A stretch of 64,000 nucleotides of DNA from contig NZ_CP115667.1 in the NCBI RefSeq assembly GCF_027921445.1, positions 248,001 through 312,000 on the forward strand. The letters are read 5' to 3'. The position numbers and the translations under genes are program-made. The stretch comes from Peptoniphilus equinus (GTDB lineage Bacteria; Bacillota; Clostridia; Tissierellales; Peptoniphilaceae). Within the stretch, counting starts at the first letter, position 1. Each line of letters starts with the position of its first letter. Under the pieces are notes generated by a model, which saw nothing but the letters and a program-made list of their open reading frames with translations, made no database searches and had not been told where the DNA came from. Positions 28,659 through 38,159 of the stretch are shown here, in pieces.

Positions 28659-29465
28659 ATGAAATCCTACGCTAAAATCAACTTATCCCTTCATGTGAAA
28701 AGTCCCCGCCCGGACGGCTATCATAATATTGAGAGTTTGATGCAAAAAGTCGATCTGGCCGATGAGATGGCGGTCACGCTTTCAGATACCTTTACGATTC
28801 TTTGTGACAGGCCCTTGCCTGAGGTGAATACTCTTACCAAAGCTTACGACGCCATCACAGCCGTCTACGGACAGCTTCCGGTGGCAGTTCGGTTAAACAA
28901 AGTGATTCCCATGGGAAGTGGCCTTGCCGGCGGTTCGGCCAATGCTGCGGATCTTATTCACGCTGTCGATGCACTGTATCACCTCGGCATGACCATGGAA
29001 GAGAAGCGGCGTATTGCCGTGGAGGTCGGTGCGGATGTTCCTTTTATGTTGGAATCTCACGCCGGTATCTGCGAGGGGATCGGAGAGCGGGTTCGTCCGT
29101 TGAGCTTGGGTGATTATATCGGCGTTATCGTGAATCCCGGATTTGAAGTGAGCTCTAAAGACGTGTATGAGCACATGTCGCTCAATCCTCAGCCCCTTTC
29201 TATGGAAAGACTTATCGAAGTCATTCAAAAGCGCGACTTGGACGCCGTGAGCACCGCTTTGCGAAACGATATGGAGCCTTATGTCTTTTCCCGCTATCCG
29301 CAGGTGAAAGCACTTAAAGACACCATGGGGCGTTTTACGCCCGCCTGTTTGATGAGCGGATCGGGGGCCAGCGTTTACGGTCTCTTTGTCGATGAGGGGG
29401 CGGCGGAGGGCGCCTATCGTTACTTTGCGGATCGAGTCTGTACATTTAAGGTGAAATTTTTATGA
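28659..29465 (+). CDS. ispE: 4-diphosphocytidyl-2-C-methyl-D-erythritol kinase
   Basis: A 268-residue GHMP kinase of the non-mevalonate isoprenoid pathway. SYAKINLSLHV at the N-terminus and the ATP loop PMGSGLAGGSANAADLI (about 85-101) are typical; LMSGSGASVYGLF (about 230) is the C-terminal GHMP motif. ATG 28659 follows AGAGGTG, and an extended -10 TGGTATAAT lies at 28634-28642; the longer in-frame start at 28545 overlaps the veg terminator. Its stop overlaps the next start by ATGA. First gene of a five-gene coupled series. Confidence 0.94.
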   Translation: MKSYAKINLSLHVKSPRPDGYHNIESLMQKVDLADEMAVTLSDTFTILCDRPLPEVNTLTKAYDAITAVYGQLPVAVRLNKVIPMGSGLAGGSANAADLIHAVDALYHLGMTMEEKRRIAVEVGADVPFMLESHAGICEGIGERVRPLSLGDYIGVIVNPGFEVSSKDVYEHMSLNPQPLSMERLIEVIQKRDLDAVSTALRNDMEPYVFSRYPQVKALKDTMGRFTPACLMSGSGASVYGLFVDEGAAEGAYRYFADRVCTFKVKFL

Positions 29466-30133
29466 TTATAGATGATAGCCTTGGGGCACTTCTATTTTTA
29501 AATTGGACACAGGGAGACGATAGCGTCCTCATTGATACGGCATTGGCACCGCTAAGCCTTAGGCCGGTGACGGCGGCCCATCGGGCGAAAGTTCTCGGGG
29601 AGTTTTCCGTCACGACGCCGATTGTCACCAATCCCGTATTAGGCGGCTACATCGACAGCATTAACGGTCTGGACGCTTTTAACCGAGCTTACGCGTCAGA
29701 ACCCGGTCTTGTCATCGCACCGAAGCCCTTTGCCGAAACTTATGGCGGTGTGGCTTCAGAGCTGCTTCGCAATACCGTCCTTGACGGCAAGAGTGTCCCC
29801 TATATTGTCAACAATATCTGTGACAGTCTGATTACGGCGTCTCACGTCTACATTATGGACTCGGTGCTCCATTACTATAGAGAGTATTTTACAACGAGAT
29901 ATCCAAAGACCGTCTTTCACTATCTTTTCGATTTTATCGGCGAGACGTGTCGTGAGACGAGAACAGGGCGCCGGAGGATTTATGTCACCGGCAGTCCGCG
30001 TCAGTTTCGGGATCAAATGCGCAGTGTACTGGGACAGACGGGTGATGTGCGACATGTGGCATTGGAGGGTGAGACGCTGTCCCGACAGTGGCATCGGGTG
30101 ACGGCACTATGGAGGTCCTATCATGACCATTGA
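29462..30133 (+). CDS. MurI-like (Asp/Glu racemase fold) protein lacking catalytic cysteines
   Basis: A 223-residue protein with no clear annotation. By eye it follows glutamate racemase in several blocks: IIDDSLGALL against the MurI start IDSGVGGL; VTTPIVTNPVLGGYIDSI against the IGVIGT start of the second half; ICDSLITASHVYIM where MurI has IDSLILGCTHYPIL; and RIYVTGSPRQFRDQMRSVLG where MurI ends with an FLTTG-type segment. Both catalytic Cys positions appear lost: the first by absence of the ACNTA segment, the second replaced in TASHVY. This alignment is from memory. If right, it is a pseudoenzyme; otherwise it is simply unknown. ATGA overlap with ispE and an 11-base overlap with the next gene. 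Confidence 0.45.
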   Translation: MIIDDSLGALLFLNWTQGDDSVLIDTALAPLSLRPVTAAHRAKVLGEFSVTTPIVTNPVLGGYIDSINGLDAFNRAYASEPGLVIAPKPFAETYGGVASELLRNTVLDGKSVPYIVNNICDSLITASHVYIMDSVLHYYREYFTTRYPKTVFHYLFDFIGETCRETRTGRRRIYVTGSPRQFRDQMRSVLGQTGDVRHVALEGETLSRQWHRVTALWRSYHDH

Positions 30134-30488
30134 TCGTTTTACAGACCTATTGGAAGAGCTGGTTGACGATCTGCCGGAGGCCATCTTTCAAGATTTAAAC
30201 GGCGGCATTATTGTGGAAGAGGAGTTGAAAGTTCATCCTGAAGCGGCGGATCTGTTGGTGCTCGGGGTGTACGAGCGTACGATTCTCGGCGGCTGTATTC
30301 GTCTCTACTACGGCTCATTTACCGGAAAACTTGGCGGCGCTCCCGAACTATTGTATAAAGCGGAAATGAAAGCTACGCTCTACCACGAGTTCACCCACCA
30401 TCTGGAGTACCTGGGCGGCGCTGACGACTTGGCTGTCCAAGATATACACGAATTGGAAGAATTTAGGAACAGGAGTCTTAATGAATAA
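30123..30488 (+). CDS. zincin-like metallopeptidase family protein (DUF1025)
   Basis: A 121-residue protein with an HEFTHHLE motif near residue 90, an HExxH zinc site. Size, the central [21 protein letters not shown] region and the position of the motif fit the small zincin-like DUF1025 (PF06262) family, which has no demonstrated substrate. It starts inside the preceding gene (11-base overlap) and ends inside the following J-domain gene, so all are co-translated. It lacks a signal peptide and should be cytoplasmic. Confidence 0.8.
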   Translation: MTIDRFTDLLEELVDDLPEAIFQDLNGGIIVEEELKVHPEAADLLVLGVYERTILGGCIRLYYGSFTGKLGGAPELLYKAEMKATLYHEFTHHLEYLGGADDLAVQDIHELEEFRNRSLNE

Positions 30489-31320
30489 ATTTTTAGGCTA
30501 TCTCTACAAGGGTGCGGGCACAGTCATCGACGGCGTGCTCAGTGCCGTGATATTTTTGGTGACACTGCTTGTGAACATCTTCGATTCCATTAAGCAGCTG
30601 TTTGCCGTGCTGTTGTCCGCCAGCGGATGTTTGATCTTGCTCTTTATCTTTAATCCCTTTGTCCTGGTGGCTCTGCTTCGCAGCCCTCTCTTTTGGATTG
30701 CGGCGCTGTCTCTGATCATCCCGCTTGCAGGCAATATTGCCGTGAGTTATCTCAAGTACATTCACTATATGGCGACGGAGTACTTCTATGACAAAGCGGA
30801 CTATTACATCCTTGGACGCAAAGAAGCCTACAAGCGCATGGAAGACTATGGCGCCAAGTACCGTGCCGACGTGGAAGCGGAGCGACTGAAGCGGGAAGAT
30901 GCTCGTCGTAAGGCTCAGGAAGACGCATTTCGCCGGAAGTTTGAAGAGGGTTTCGGCGGCGGTTTTTACTACGGGTCCTTTGAGGATTTCTTCAGAGACG
31001 GCGGCTTTGACTTCGGTGGCTTTAACAGTGGTTACGGTCAGGGTTATCAAGGTCAAAGCTATCAGAATCAGGGCTACCAAAATCAAGGTGCAACCTTTGG
31101 CGGCGGCTTTAAAGCGCAGTATGAAAAAGCCTGTGACGTCCTTGGGGTGAAAACCTCGGCAGATAAGTATGAGATCAAACTCGCCTACAGAAAGCTTGCC
31201 AAGATGTACCATCCTGACCTCAACCACGATCCCAAAGCGGCGGAGACATTTAAAGCAATCAATAATGCCTACGAATTTTTAAGTGACGAGGCAATAGAAA
31301 GGTATCGGCATTTAGCATGA
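30481..31320 (+). CDS. membrane-anchored J-domain protein
   Basis: A 279-residue protein with two N-terminal hydrophobic segments (about 15-35 and 40-90), a charged coiled-coil stretch rich in Lys/Glu/Arg (about 115-160), a Gly/Phe/Tyr/Gln low-complexity linker with repeated YQNQG-type units (about 175-210), and a C-terminal DnaJ domain (about 218-278) with the essential HPD in [11 protein letters not shown]. The order is reversed from classical DnaJ, where the J-domain is first. It would recruit DnaK to the membrane. Overlaps with both neighbours show tight coupling. Confidence 0.88.
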   Translation: MNKFLGYLYKGAGTVIDGVLSAVIFLVTLLVNIFDSIKQLFAVLLSASGCLILLFIFNPFVLVALLRSPLFWIAALSLIIPLAGNIAVSYLKYIHYMATEYFYDKADYYILGRKEAYKRMEDYGAKYRADVEAERLKREDARRKAQEDAFRRKFEEGFGGGFYYGSFEDFFRDGGFDFGGFNSGYGQGYQGQSYQNQGYQNQGATFGGGFKAQYEKACDVLGVKTSADKYEIKLAYRKLAKMYHPDLNHDPKAAETFKAINNAYEFLSDEAIERYRHLA

Positions 31321-31949
31321 GAAAACCGAATTACAACGAAACGATGATTCACACCTTGGAGGACTTTGAAGGTCGACCCAAAATCGTGCTGCACGTGTGT
31401 TGTGCGCCGTGCAGCACGGCATCTATCGAAAGACTTTTGGACTATGGCGACATCACGTGTTATTTTTTCAATGACAATCTGGACTCGGAACGTGAGTTTC
31501 ACACTCGCTACGGCGAGCTGGAACGTCTGGCGGCAACTACAGGATGGCCCGTCACCATTGAAAAGCAGGAGTATGACCACGAGCGCTTTTTAAATCGTGT
31601 CCGAGGCCTGGAAGAAGAGCGAGAAGGCGGGAAGCGGTGTATGCGGTGCTATCACGATCGCTTGATGGAGACGGCCATCTTCGCCAAAGCTCACGGCTAT
31701 GACTTTTTCACCACCACGCTCACCATCAGTCCTCACAAAGACAGTGCTGTCTTGAATCGCATGGGGGAAGCCATTGGCAACAAAGTCGGCGTGCCGTTTC
31801 TGCATGCCGACTTCAAAAAACAAGGCGGCTTCAAGCGCTCCACGGAGCTCTCCAAGGCCTATGCGCTCTACCGACAAGACTACTGCGGCTGTGAATTTTC
31901 TAAAGAAGAGGCAAGAAAACGCGCTGAATCTCTTGACAAACAGCGCTGA
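31317..31949 (+). CDS. queH: epoxyqueuosine reductase QueH
   Basis: A 210-residue QueH (DUF208) protein, which reduces epoxyqueuosine to queuosine in tRNA with an iron-sulphur and a second metal site. [17 protein letters not shown] (about 25-41) gives the paired Cys motifs, and [12 protein letters not shown] (about 103-114) with DYCGCEFS (about 190) the others, matching the known family ligands. It overlaps the preceding J-domain gene by ATGA and ends the five-gene series. The rpsF promoter lies in its final codons. QueH replaces QueG in many anaerobes. Confidence 0.92.
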   Translation: MRKPNYNETMIHTLEDFEGRPKIVLHVCCAPCSTASIERLLDYGDITCYFFNDNLDSEREFHTRYGELERLAATTGWPVTIEKQEYDHERFLNRVRGLEEEREGGKRCMRCYHDRLMETAIFAKAHGYDFFTTTLTISPHKDSAVLNRMGEAIGNKVGVPFLHADFKKQGGFKRSTELSKAYALYRQDYCGCEFSKEEARKRAESLDKQR

Positions 31950-31961
31950 ATAACATATACT
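31933..31961 (+). promoter_or_regulatory. rpsF-ssb-rpsR promoter
   Basis: TTGACA (31933-31938), 17-base spacer, TATACT (31956-31961). The -35 box lies within the last codons of queH, about 60 bases before rpsF. Confidence 0.88.
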
Positions 31962-32022
31962 ACACAAGTTAAATCCTTGCTCATTCAACAGAATGGGCCA
32001 TCAGACCACAGGGAGGTGAATT

Positions 32023-32307
32023 ATGAACAAATATGAAGTTATCGTAATGTTCTATCCGGATGTAGAGGAAGAAAAGCGCACGAAAGCTTTTGATAGACTT
32101 CAAAACATCATCAACAGCGCCGGTTCCGTTAAAAACATCGACGATTGGGGCATGAGAAAGCTCGCTTACGAAATCGAATACTACAAAGAAGCATACTATT
32201 ACCTAGTAGAATTTGAAGCACAACCGGAAATCATTAAAGAATTTGATCGTGTTTCAGGTATTTTAGAACCAGTTATGCGACACATGGTTGTAAGATTAGA
32301 GGACTAA
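32023..32307 (+). CDS. rpsF: 30S ribosomal protein S6
   Basis: A 94-residue S6, with MNKYEVIVMFYPD at the start, WGMRKLAYEIEYYKEAYYYL (about 43-62) and the C-terminal RHMVVRLED. S6 binds S18 in the small-subunit platform. GGGAGGTG precedes the ATG. It heads the conserved rpsF-ssb-rpsR operon. Confidence 0.97.
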   Translation: MNKYEVIVMFYPDVEEEKRTKAFDRLQNIINSAGSVKNIDDWGMRKLAYEIEYYKEAYYYLVEFEAQPEIIKEFDRVSGILEPVMRHMVVRLED

Positions 32308-32316
32308 GGTGAAATT

Positions 32317-32820
32317 ATGAACAATGTTAGTTTGATGGGAAGACTTACACGAGATCCGGAACTCCGTTACACGCCAAACGGTGCTGCAGTGTGCCGCTTC
32401 AATGTAGCTGTTGACCGACGCCTTTCCAAAGAGCGTCGTCAAGATGCGGAGCGCAACAACCAACCGACAGCTGATTTCATTAGTTGTACCGCTTGGAACA
32501 AAACTGCTGAACTCATTGCCAACTACTTTCACAAAGGTGATCGTATCGCACTCACCGGTCGCATTCAAACCGGTCGCTACGAAGACAAGGACGGCAAGAC
32601 AGTCTATACTACCGATGTCATTGCGGAAACCATCGATTTTGTAGAAACGGCAAACAGCAGCAGCCAGGGGCAAAGCGCTATGCAGCGTCCACCAGTGAAC
32701 TCCGCCTATGATCAGGCTCAGACACAGGCAAGCCGGGAAGGCAGCTTTAGAAACTTCGGATCCGACTCAGAAGACAACGAGGGATTTTACCATATCAATA
32801 ATGAAGATATTCCGTTTTGA
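32317..32820 (+). CDS. ssb: single-stranded DNA-binding protein
   Basis: A 167-residue SSB with an N-terminal OB fold (about 1-108: [20 protein letters not shown], then [21 protein letters not shown], given as [13 protein letters not shown]), a disordered Gln/Ser-rich linker and the acidic tail ending EDIPF, which recruits replication and repair enzymes. Conserved position between rpsF and rpsR. Confidence 0.97.
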   Translation: MNNVSLMGRLTRDPELRYTPNGAAVCRFNVAVDRRLSKERRQDAERNNQPTADFISCTAWNKTAELIANYFHKGDRIALTGRIQTGRYEDKDGKTVYTTDVIAETIDFVETANSSSQGQSAMQRPPVNSAYDQAQTQASREGSFRNFGSDSEDNEGFYHINNEDIPF

Positions 32821-32831
32821 GGAGGAGTGGC

Positions 32832-33056
32832 ATGAATAGAAGATTCAGACCAAGAAAAAAGGTCGATCCGTTTGAAAAGGATAAGACCAAGAAAATTGAC
32901 TATAAAGATGTTGCCATGCTGAAAAATTATATTTCTGAAAAAGGCAAGATTTTACCACGTCGCGTCACAGGTCTTAATGCAAAACACCAACGTCAAATGA
33001 CAGCAGCTATTAAGCGCGCACGTCAAATTGCATTAATTCCATATTCCGCAGACTAA
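32832..33056 (+). CDS. rpsR: 30S ribosomal protein S18
   Basis: A 74-residue S18; [20 protein letters not shown] and [20 protein letters not shown] are family-typical (about 22-41 and 45-64). The Cys-type zinc residues of some S18 forms are absent. ATG 32832 follows AGGAGG; an upstream in-frame ATG at 32817 overlaps that site. Confidence 0.96.
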   Translation: MNRRFRPRKKVDPFEKDKTKKIDYKDVAMLKNYISEKGKILPRRVTGLNAKHQRQMTAAIKRARQIALIPYSAD

Positions 33057-33066
33057 GTTTAACGAC

Positions 33067-33113
33067 AACAACCCCCTGGGATCGGATCCGTCCGGTCTTA
33101 GGGGGTTGTTTTA
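33067..33113 (+). terminator. terminator of the rpsF operon
   Basis: Perfect 11-base-pair stem AACAACCCCCT/AGGGGGTTGTT (33067-33077 with 33100-33110) followed by TT. Confidence 0.82.
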
Positions 33114-33157
33114 TCGTTGCGATACACGAGACAACAGCTCAGGATAAAGCGTAGCAA

Positions 33158-33184
33158 TAAAAAAGGTAGGGGACATCCCTACCT
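33158..33184 (-). terminator. rubredoxin terminator
   Basis: Stem AGGTAGGG/CCCTACCT (33164-33171 with 33177-33184), followed on the minus strand by TTTTTTTATTG; 13 bases beyond the rubredoxin stop. Confidence 0.85.
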
Positions 33185-33196
33185 AAACCGAGTTTC

Positions 33197-33361
33197 TTAG
33201 CCTTCTACAACTTCGAAATCAGATTTTTCAGCGCCACAAAGTGGGCAAACCCAATCAGCCGGAAGTGCATCAAAAGCAGTACCTGCTTGTACATCGCTGT
33301 CCGGATCACCTACTGCCGGGTCATAGATGTAACCGCAGAGTGTGCATTCATATTTTTGCAT
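33197..33361 (-). CDS. rd: rubredoxin
   Basis: A 54-residue rubredoxin, too short for most gene finders. It has [10 protein letters not shown] at residues 6-15 and [10 protein letters not shown] at about 37-46, the two CxxCG metal loops that hold one iron, plus the usual [17 protein letters not shown] stretch between. AAAGGAGA precedes the ATG and TATAAC lies 30 bases upstream on the minus strand. Monocistronic. As a one-electron carrier it may serve the FprA flavoprotein at the window's end and the superoxide reductase at 48038, though neither is adjacent. Confidence 0.97.
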   Translation of the reverse strand: MQKYECTLCGYIYDPAVGDPDSDVQAGTAFDALPADWVCPLCGAEKSDFEVVEG

Positions 33362-33556
33362 GGAATGAATTCTCCTTTCTTTGATTTAATTCTGTTATAC
33401 CCAATTTTCGTTTAAAAGTCTACACCCTTAGAGATTTGCTTGTCCTTTGGGATGAAAGACAGGCGGAGTTTTTTATAGGAATTGCTTTAGAGCAGTGTGG
33501 AACGGGGAGCTTTGGGGTACTAATATACCGACACAGATAAGAAAGAGGTGAGGACC

Positions 33557-33949
33557 GTGACGACACGTTATACATATAGCGGGGCAATACAAAGTGATAT
33601 CAGCGCCATTAAACCGATGGTGATGGAAGTTCTGCACGGACTCACCGGGTTCATCGACGACGAAGACACCATATTTGACATTCGTCTGATTCTGGACGAG
33701 CTTATCGTCAACGGTGCGAAACATGGCAACGCACTGGATCCGTCCAAGTCGGTGAAGCTGTGTGTGGCCATGGATGAGAACGAAATTGCCATTACCGTTG
33801 CCGATGAAGGCGAAGGATTTTGTTGCGATGTAAAAAATTATTTCTATAATTCCCTGACGCCGTCGGGTCGAGGGTTGATGTTGGTTGAGGCGTTAACGGA
33901 TCGGTGCATTTTAAATAAAAATACGATTACAGTATACAAGAGTTTGTAG
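33557..33949 (+). CDS. RsbW-like anti-sigma factor / serine kinase fold
   Basis: A 130-residue histidine-kinase-type ATPase domain (HATPase_c_2). The N box is LILDELIVNGAKHGNA (about 43-58), the G1 box VADEGEGF (about 81-88) and the G2-like stretch LTPSGRGLMLVEAL (about 98-111). Such single-domain proteins, RsbW or SpoIIAB type, bind sigma factors or phosphorylate anti-sigma antagonists. No sigma factor or antagonist gene is adjacent. I chose GTG 33557, six bases after AGAGGTG. A PP2C phosphatase of the matching type is encoded at 57805, but pairing is only conjecture. Confidence 0.78.
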   Translation: MTTRYTYSGAIQSDISAIKPMVMEVLHGLTGFIDDEDTIFDIRLILDELIVNGAKHGNALDPSKSVKLCVAMDENEIAITVADEGEGFCCDVKNYFYNSLTPSGRGLMLVEALTDRCILNKNTITVYKSL

Positions 33950-33959
33950 CAGACGTTAC

Positions 33960-33983
33960 AGAGCACGAGAGTGCTCTTTTTTT
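33960..33983 (+). terminator. terminator of the RsbW-like gene
   Basis: Stem AGAGCAC/GTGCTCT with a GAGA loop, then seven T residues. Confidence 0.9.
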
Positions 33984-34046
33984 ATGTGCGCCTATGTAGT
34001 CATCAGCCTTTGTGATATAATTTGTAAGATTGGAGTGAGATAAAAG

Positions 34047-35870
34047 ATGCAACGTGAAGATATTAGAAATATTGCAATTATTGCACACGTCGACCACGGC
34101 AAGACGACGCTGGTTGACGCGCTGCTCAGACAGTCCGGGGTCTTTAGGGACAACCAAGTGGTGGAAGAACGTGTGATGGATTCCAACGCCATTGAACGGG
34201 AACGAGGAATCACGATTTTATCCAAAAATACGGCAGTCATGCACAACGGTGTGAAGATTAACATCATCGACACACCGGGGCACGCAGATTTCGGTGGCGA
34301 AGTGGAACGGGTTCTCAAGATGGTCAACGGCGTCGTGCTGTTGGTGGACGCCTATGAAGGTCCGATGCCTCAGACCAAGTTTGTGTTGAAAAAGGCTTTT
34401 GAATTGAACTTGCCGGTGATCGTAGACATTAACAAGATTGATCGGCCCGGTGCCCGTCCGGACGAAGTGGTGGACGAGGTGTTGGATTTGTTCATCGACT
34501 TGGGCGCCGGTGATGACGCCCTGGATGCACCCCACGTCTATACTTCGGCAAAGGCGGGGATTGCCAAGCTAAACTTAAACGATGAGGCCACGGATATGTC
34601 GGCGCTCTTTGATACCATTTTGGACTATATTCCCGCACCCCAAGCGGATATGGACGCACCGTTTCAAGTGTTAATTTCCACCATCGACTACAATGAGTAT
34701 GTAGGACGTATCGGCATCGGTAAAGTGGAGCGTGGGAAGATTGCCGCCAACTCCCAGGCGATCATTGTGAACAAACAAAAGCCGGACTATAAACAGACGG
34801 TCAAGATTACTAACATCTACGAATTTGAAGGACTCAACCGTGTGCCGGTCGAGGAAGCTAAGGCAGGGGCAATTGTCGCCATCTCCGGCATTGAAGACAT
34901 CAATATCGGTGATACCGTCACCTCTACGGACGATCCGACACCCCTTGAGTTTGTGAAAATCTCCGAACCGACCCTTGCGATGAATTTTTCTGTGAACGAT
35001 TCACCCTTTGCAGGGCGAGACGGCAAGTTTGTCACGTCGCGTCAAATTCGCGGACGACTGATGCGCGAACTCCAAACGGATGTGGGCCTTCGGGTAGAAG
35101 ACACCGGGTCCACAGATGCCTTCAAAGTCTCCGGACGCGGGGAGCTCCACTTAAGTGTCCTCATTGAAACTATGCGTCGTGAAGGCTATGAATTCCAAGT
35201 GTCGAAGCCTGTGGTACTCTTTAAACAGATCGACGGCAAGACCTACGAGCCGATGGAACAGGTCACTGTCGACGTGTCCAATGAACACGTGGGCAGTGTC
35301 ATTGAAAAGTTAGGGCGACGGAAGGCGGAACTTGTAAGTATGCAGGAGCCAACCGGCGGCTATGCCAAGCTGGAGTTTAAAATGCCGGCGCGGGGTCTTA
35401 TCGGATATCGCTCCGAGTTTATGTCCGATACCAAGGGCAACGGCATCTTGAACTCCCTCTTCCTGGATTACGAACCGTACAAAGGAGACATCCCTCGCCG
35501 CAACGACGCATCCATTGTGTCCTTCGATACGGGGACAGCCTCCGCTTACGGCCTGAACAACGCTCAGTCCCGAGGCTCCCTGTTCATTGAACCCGGAGAA
35601 GCGGTGTATGAAGGTCAGGTGGTCGGCTCGTCACCGAAGGGCGTAGAGCTTGAAGTATCCATCACCAAGACCAAAAAGCAAACCAACATTCGAGCTTCCG
35701 GATCCGACGATGCCCTGAAGCTCTCTCCCATCGTGGATATGTCGCTGGAAGAGGCGTTGGAGTTTATTGAAGATGACGAGCTGATTGAAGTGACACCGAA
35801 CACCTTTAGAATCCGAAAACAAATCCTCGATACACAAACCCGTTATAAATCCAAGAAAAATAAAAAATAA
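34047..35870 (+). CDS. typA: ribosome-associated GTPase TypA/BipA
   Basis: A 607-residue translational GTPase. G1 is [10 protein letters not shown] (about 14-23), switch region RERGITI (about 50), G3 [17 protein letters not shown]4 [10 protein letters not shown] (about 130), followed by domain II, an EF-G-like domain III and the TypA-specific C-terminal domain ([17 protein letters not shown] near 475). It supports 50S assembly and stress adaptation. GGAGTGAG precedes the ATG. Full family length. Confidence 0.96.
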   Translation: MQREDIRNIAIIAHVDHGKTTLVDALLRQSGVFRDNQVVEERVMDSNAIERERGITILSKNTAVMHNGVKINIIDTPGHADFGGEVERVLKMVNGVVLLVDAYEGPMPQTKFVLKKAFELNLPVIVDINKIDRPGARPDEVVDEVLDLFIDLGAGDDALDAPHVYTSAKAGIAKLNLNDEATDMSALFDTILDYIPAPQADMDAPFQVLISTIDYNEYVGRIGIGKVERGKIAANSQAIIVNKQKPDYKQTVKITNIYEFEGLNRVPVEEAKAGAIVAISGIEDINIGDTVTSTDDPTPLEFVKISEPTLAMNFSVNDSPFAGRDGKFVTSRQIRGRLMRELQTDVGLRVEDTGSTDAFKVSGRGELHLSVLIETMRREGYEFQVSKPVVLFKQIDGKTYEPMEQVTVDVSNEHVGSVIEKLGRRKAELVSMQEPTGGYAKLEFKMPARGLIGYRSEFMSDTKGNGILNSLFLDYEPYKGDIPRRNDASIVSFDTGTASAYGLNNAQSRGSLFIEPGEAVYEGQVVGSSPKGVELEVSITKTKKQTNIRASGSDDALKLSPIVDMSLEEALEFIEDDELIEVTPNTFRIRKQILDTQTRYKSKKNKK

Positions 35871-36005
35871 GCGCTGTAACAGAAAAGGGCGCCACGCTGT
35901 CCAAGTACTTAACGGCTTGGCGTGACACATCTTGTAACGAGGCTGTCCACACCGAATAGGACATGGCGATGGTACGTATCGTCGCAATAAAATAAAATTC
36001 CAAGA

Positions 36006-36045
36006 AAAAGGCTGTATCGACTCACAGGGGTTGATACAGCCTTTT
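36006..36045. terminator. bidirectional terminator between typA and the secreted protein gene
   Basis: Thirteen-base-pair stem AAAAGGCTGTATC/GATACAGCCTTTT between convergent genes, with T runs on both strands. Confidence 0.85.
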
Positions 36046-36104
36046 AGTAATAGAGGGGTTATTTTTGGAATCTATCCATCTCAATTCAGGAAAGGATAGC
36101 AACG

Positions 36105-37031
36105 TTATACGCGCGGCATACTTATCTCGTCACTCTCACGAATGATCTCTCCTGTCTTGATATTGACCTTGCAAAGTCTCGCATCCCGCTTATCCGGATC
36201 CGTGTAGTAGGTGGTGTGGATGAAGTTGCCGTCCAGGGTAAACAGCGGTCCGTTTTTTTGGTAATAGGCGAAGTAAGCTTCAGGTTTTATCTCCGTAGTA
36301 TCTTTGACAATGGATAAATTTCTCGACATCGGCCCGAGAAGGCGTGAAAACTGTTTTACGAGGTGTATTTCCAAATCGCCGTGGATATAGTGAGTCTCGT
36401 TCGGCACGGTGAGATAACCTCCATCTGCCGCTCTGCCGGAATCACCTTTTGCGGTATAAAAATAATTATCCGCTCTAATGTTTAAACCCTTTTTGGCATC
36501 AAAGGTGTAGTCCCATCCGAATTCGTCGACGGCAAAACGCCATGTGAGCGGAAAGTAGGTGATATCTCGGAAAAAGAGCAGCGGGTAAGGCTCGTTTTCT
36601 GTGTCGAAAACTTTGCCATTCACGGTGACTTTTTCGGTGACAATTTTTGCGCGCTGATTCTTTTTATTTTTTGAAGGACGCGGCTTGTCGTAGGCAAATT
36701 GTTTCGGCACGTCCCACTGACCCTTGTCGATGACCAGTCCGTCCGAAGAGGTCCAGTTAGTATTGACATTTAAAATCGTCGAATGAAATGTTGTCATGGG
36801 GAAATAGGTGATATCCTTATAGACTAGTAAGGGATATTGCGCATCTTCATCCGGATTAAATTCCAGTCCGTTAAAGTTGGTTGGTACATTCGGCTTAAAT
36901 TCAATGCCGTTTAAATTGACAGGGAAGTCGGGGATAGTTGCGCTCACACTGACGTCTGCGGCAAACACGGCGAGAGGCGACGCCAGGAACAACAAGGCCA
37001 TCACCAGGACAGCTATACATTTTTTTATCAT
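36105..37031 (-). CDS. secreted protein with two stalk-like (Cu-amine-oxidase N-domain-like) repeats
   Basis: A 308-residue exported protein with signal peptide MIKKCIAVLVMALLFLASPL cleaved after AVFA (about residue 24). Two repeats follow, each containing YPLL-x3-DITYFP: YPLLVYKDITYFPMT (about 67-81) and YPLLFFRDITYFPLTW (about 148-163), each trailed by a GWDY/TNW and GLxI strand. This pattern resembles the stalk domains found in Firmicute surface proteins. The C-terminal 130 residues include PLFTLDGNFIHTTYYTDPD and are unrecognised. No anchor is seen. It lies 45 bases downstream of another secreted-protein gene on the same strand, likely an operon. Confidence 0.7.
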   Translation of the reverse strand: MIKKCIAVLVMALLFLASPLAVFAADVSVSATIPDFPVNLNGIEFKPNVPTNFNGLEFNPDEDAQYPLLVYKDITYFPMTTFHSTILNVNTNWTSSDGLVIDKGQWDVPKQFAYDKPRPSKNKKNQRAKIVTEKVTVNGKVFDTENEPYPLLFFRDITYFPLTWRFAVDEFGWDYTFDAKKGLNIRADNYFYTAKGDSGRAADGGYLTVPNETHYIHGDLEIHLVKQFSRLLGPMSRNLSIVKDTTEIKPEAYFAYYQKNGPLFTLDGNFIHTTYYTDPDKRDARLCKVNIKTGEIIRESDEISMPRV

Positions 37032-37075
37032 TGTAAATCTTCCTTTCTATATTCGGGGGACTCAAGGCATGCCAT

Positions 37076-38152
37076 TTAATTAAATGAAATGTTGACGGTA
37101 TCGGAAGTCCACGGTGAAAAATTAGCTGTAACTTTAGTATAAGCTTCCGTAGTAGGCCCTTGTCTATAGGCTTCTGAACAATATTGAGGGGTAAAGGCAT
37201 AATTGGCACTAGGTGTATACAACCAACTTTGGTCGTATTGTGCAGCAACCATGATCGTACCTGTATGAATATTCAGAGGTGAACCATTTAAAGTTTGCGC
37301 CAGATTAATTTGTTTCGAAAACTTGGTCGTGGAAAAATTAGATGGCACACAGTTGGTTCTAAAATTATATACAACTCTTCCCACTTCAGCCCAAGAAGCT
37401 TTATCTCGGATAATTAACTCAACTTTGTCAGTGTACATCTGCACATGGAAATAGACGTTGTTTCCTCCGGTGAAATTAATTTCATACTCTTGTTTTCGAT
37501 CACCATCTTCTACAATGTTATAAAAAGCTTTCCATTGACCCAGGGATGGAAAATAGACCAATCCGATATCGCCATACATAGAATGCCCGGCATTGCTGGA
37601 ACTTATACCAAAAAATTGATACGGTCTGTCAATGTCGTTGACATTGGAGAGACTTGGCAGGGTTACATAGGATGTTAACTGGTTGTGTCCGGCGGTGCTG
37701 TTTACAAGATAATAGACGCCGGATTGATCAGCTGAATTTACACGATCTTCCAGTCCGGAGACAGATCTTAAAGAGAAGTCGGAAGAGTGTGTCCACTTTT
37801 GAGCGATATCTTGATAAGGAATAATTCCGTATGGTGTGATGGTGTCGCCATTTGGCAAGTGTTCATAGGATTTGGATCTCTGTTTAGGCGTAGGATTCGT
37901 GGCATTGGCAATTAAACCTTTCACGTAGTTGTCTATCTGTAGCGGTGTGAGATGGTATACTTCAATCTGTTGGTATAACGATGAAATATCTTCGTCCGGA
38001 ATGCCTACATTTTTCATTTGCTCCAACTGTTGTTCCGATACTTGGGCGCTGCCCGGAAAGTCTGCCATATCTATAGCATAAGCCCGATAAGCGCTGAAGC
38101 ACAATAACAACCCGAACAGTGCCAGCATTGATAATAATTGATTCTTTTTCAT
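37076..38152 (-). CDS. secreted protein of unknown function
   Basis: A 358-residue exported protein; MKKNQLLSMLALFGLLLCFS with AYRAYA gives a signal peptide of about 26 residues. The mature protein starts with a short helical segment (QVSEQQLEQMKNVGIPDEDI), then a largely beta, Ser/Asn/Tyr-rich body with GVYYLVNSTAGHNQLTSYVT and GDIGLVYFPSLGQWKAFYN. I recognise no domain. The gene looks AT-richer than its neighbours, which suggests different origin or relaxed constraint. It precedes the stalk-repeat protein on the same strand; both may be a surface or secreted pair. Confidence 0.65.
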   Translation of the reverse strand: MKKNQLLSMLALFGLLLCFSAYRAYAIDMADFPGSAQVSEQQLEQMKNVGIPDEDISSLYQQIEVYHLTPLQIDNYVKGLIANATNPTPKQRSKSYEHLPNGDTITPYGIIPYQDIAQKWTHSSDFSLRSVSGLEDRVNSADQSGVYYLVNSTAGHNQLTSYVTLPSLSNVNDIDRPYQFFGISSSNAGHSMYGDIGLVYFPSLGQWKAFYNIVEDGDRKQEYEINFTGGNNVYFHVQMYTDKVELIIRDKASWAEVGRVVYNFRTNCVPSNFSTTKFSKQINLAQTLNGSPLNIHTGTIMVAAQYDQSWLYTPSANYAFTPQYCSEAYRQGPTTEAYTKVTANFSPWTSDTVNISFN

Positions 38153-38159
38153 GATTTTG

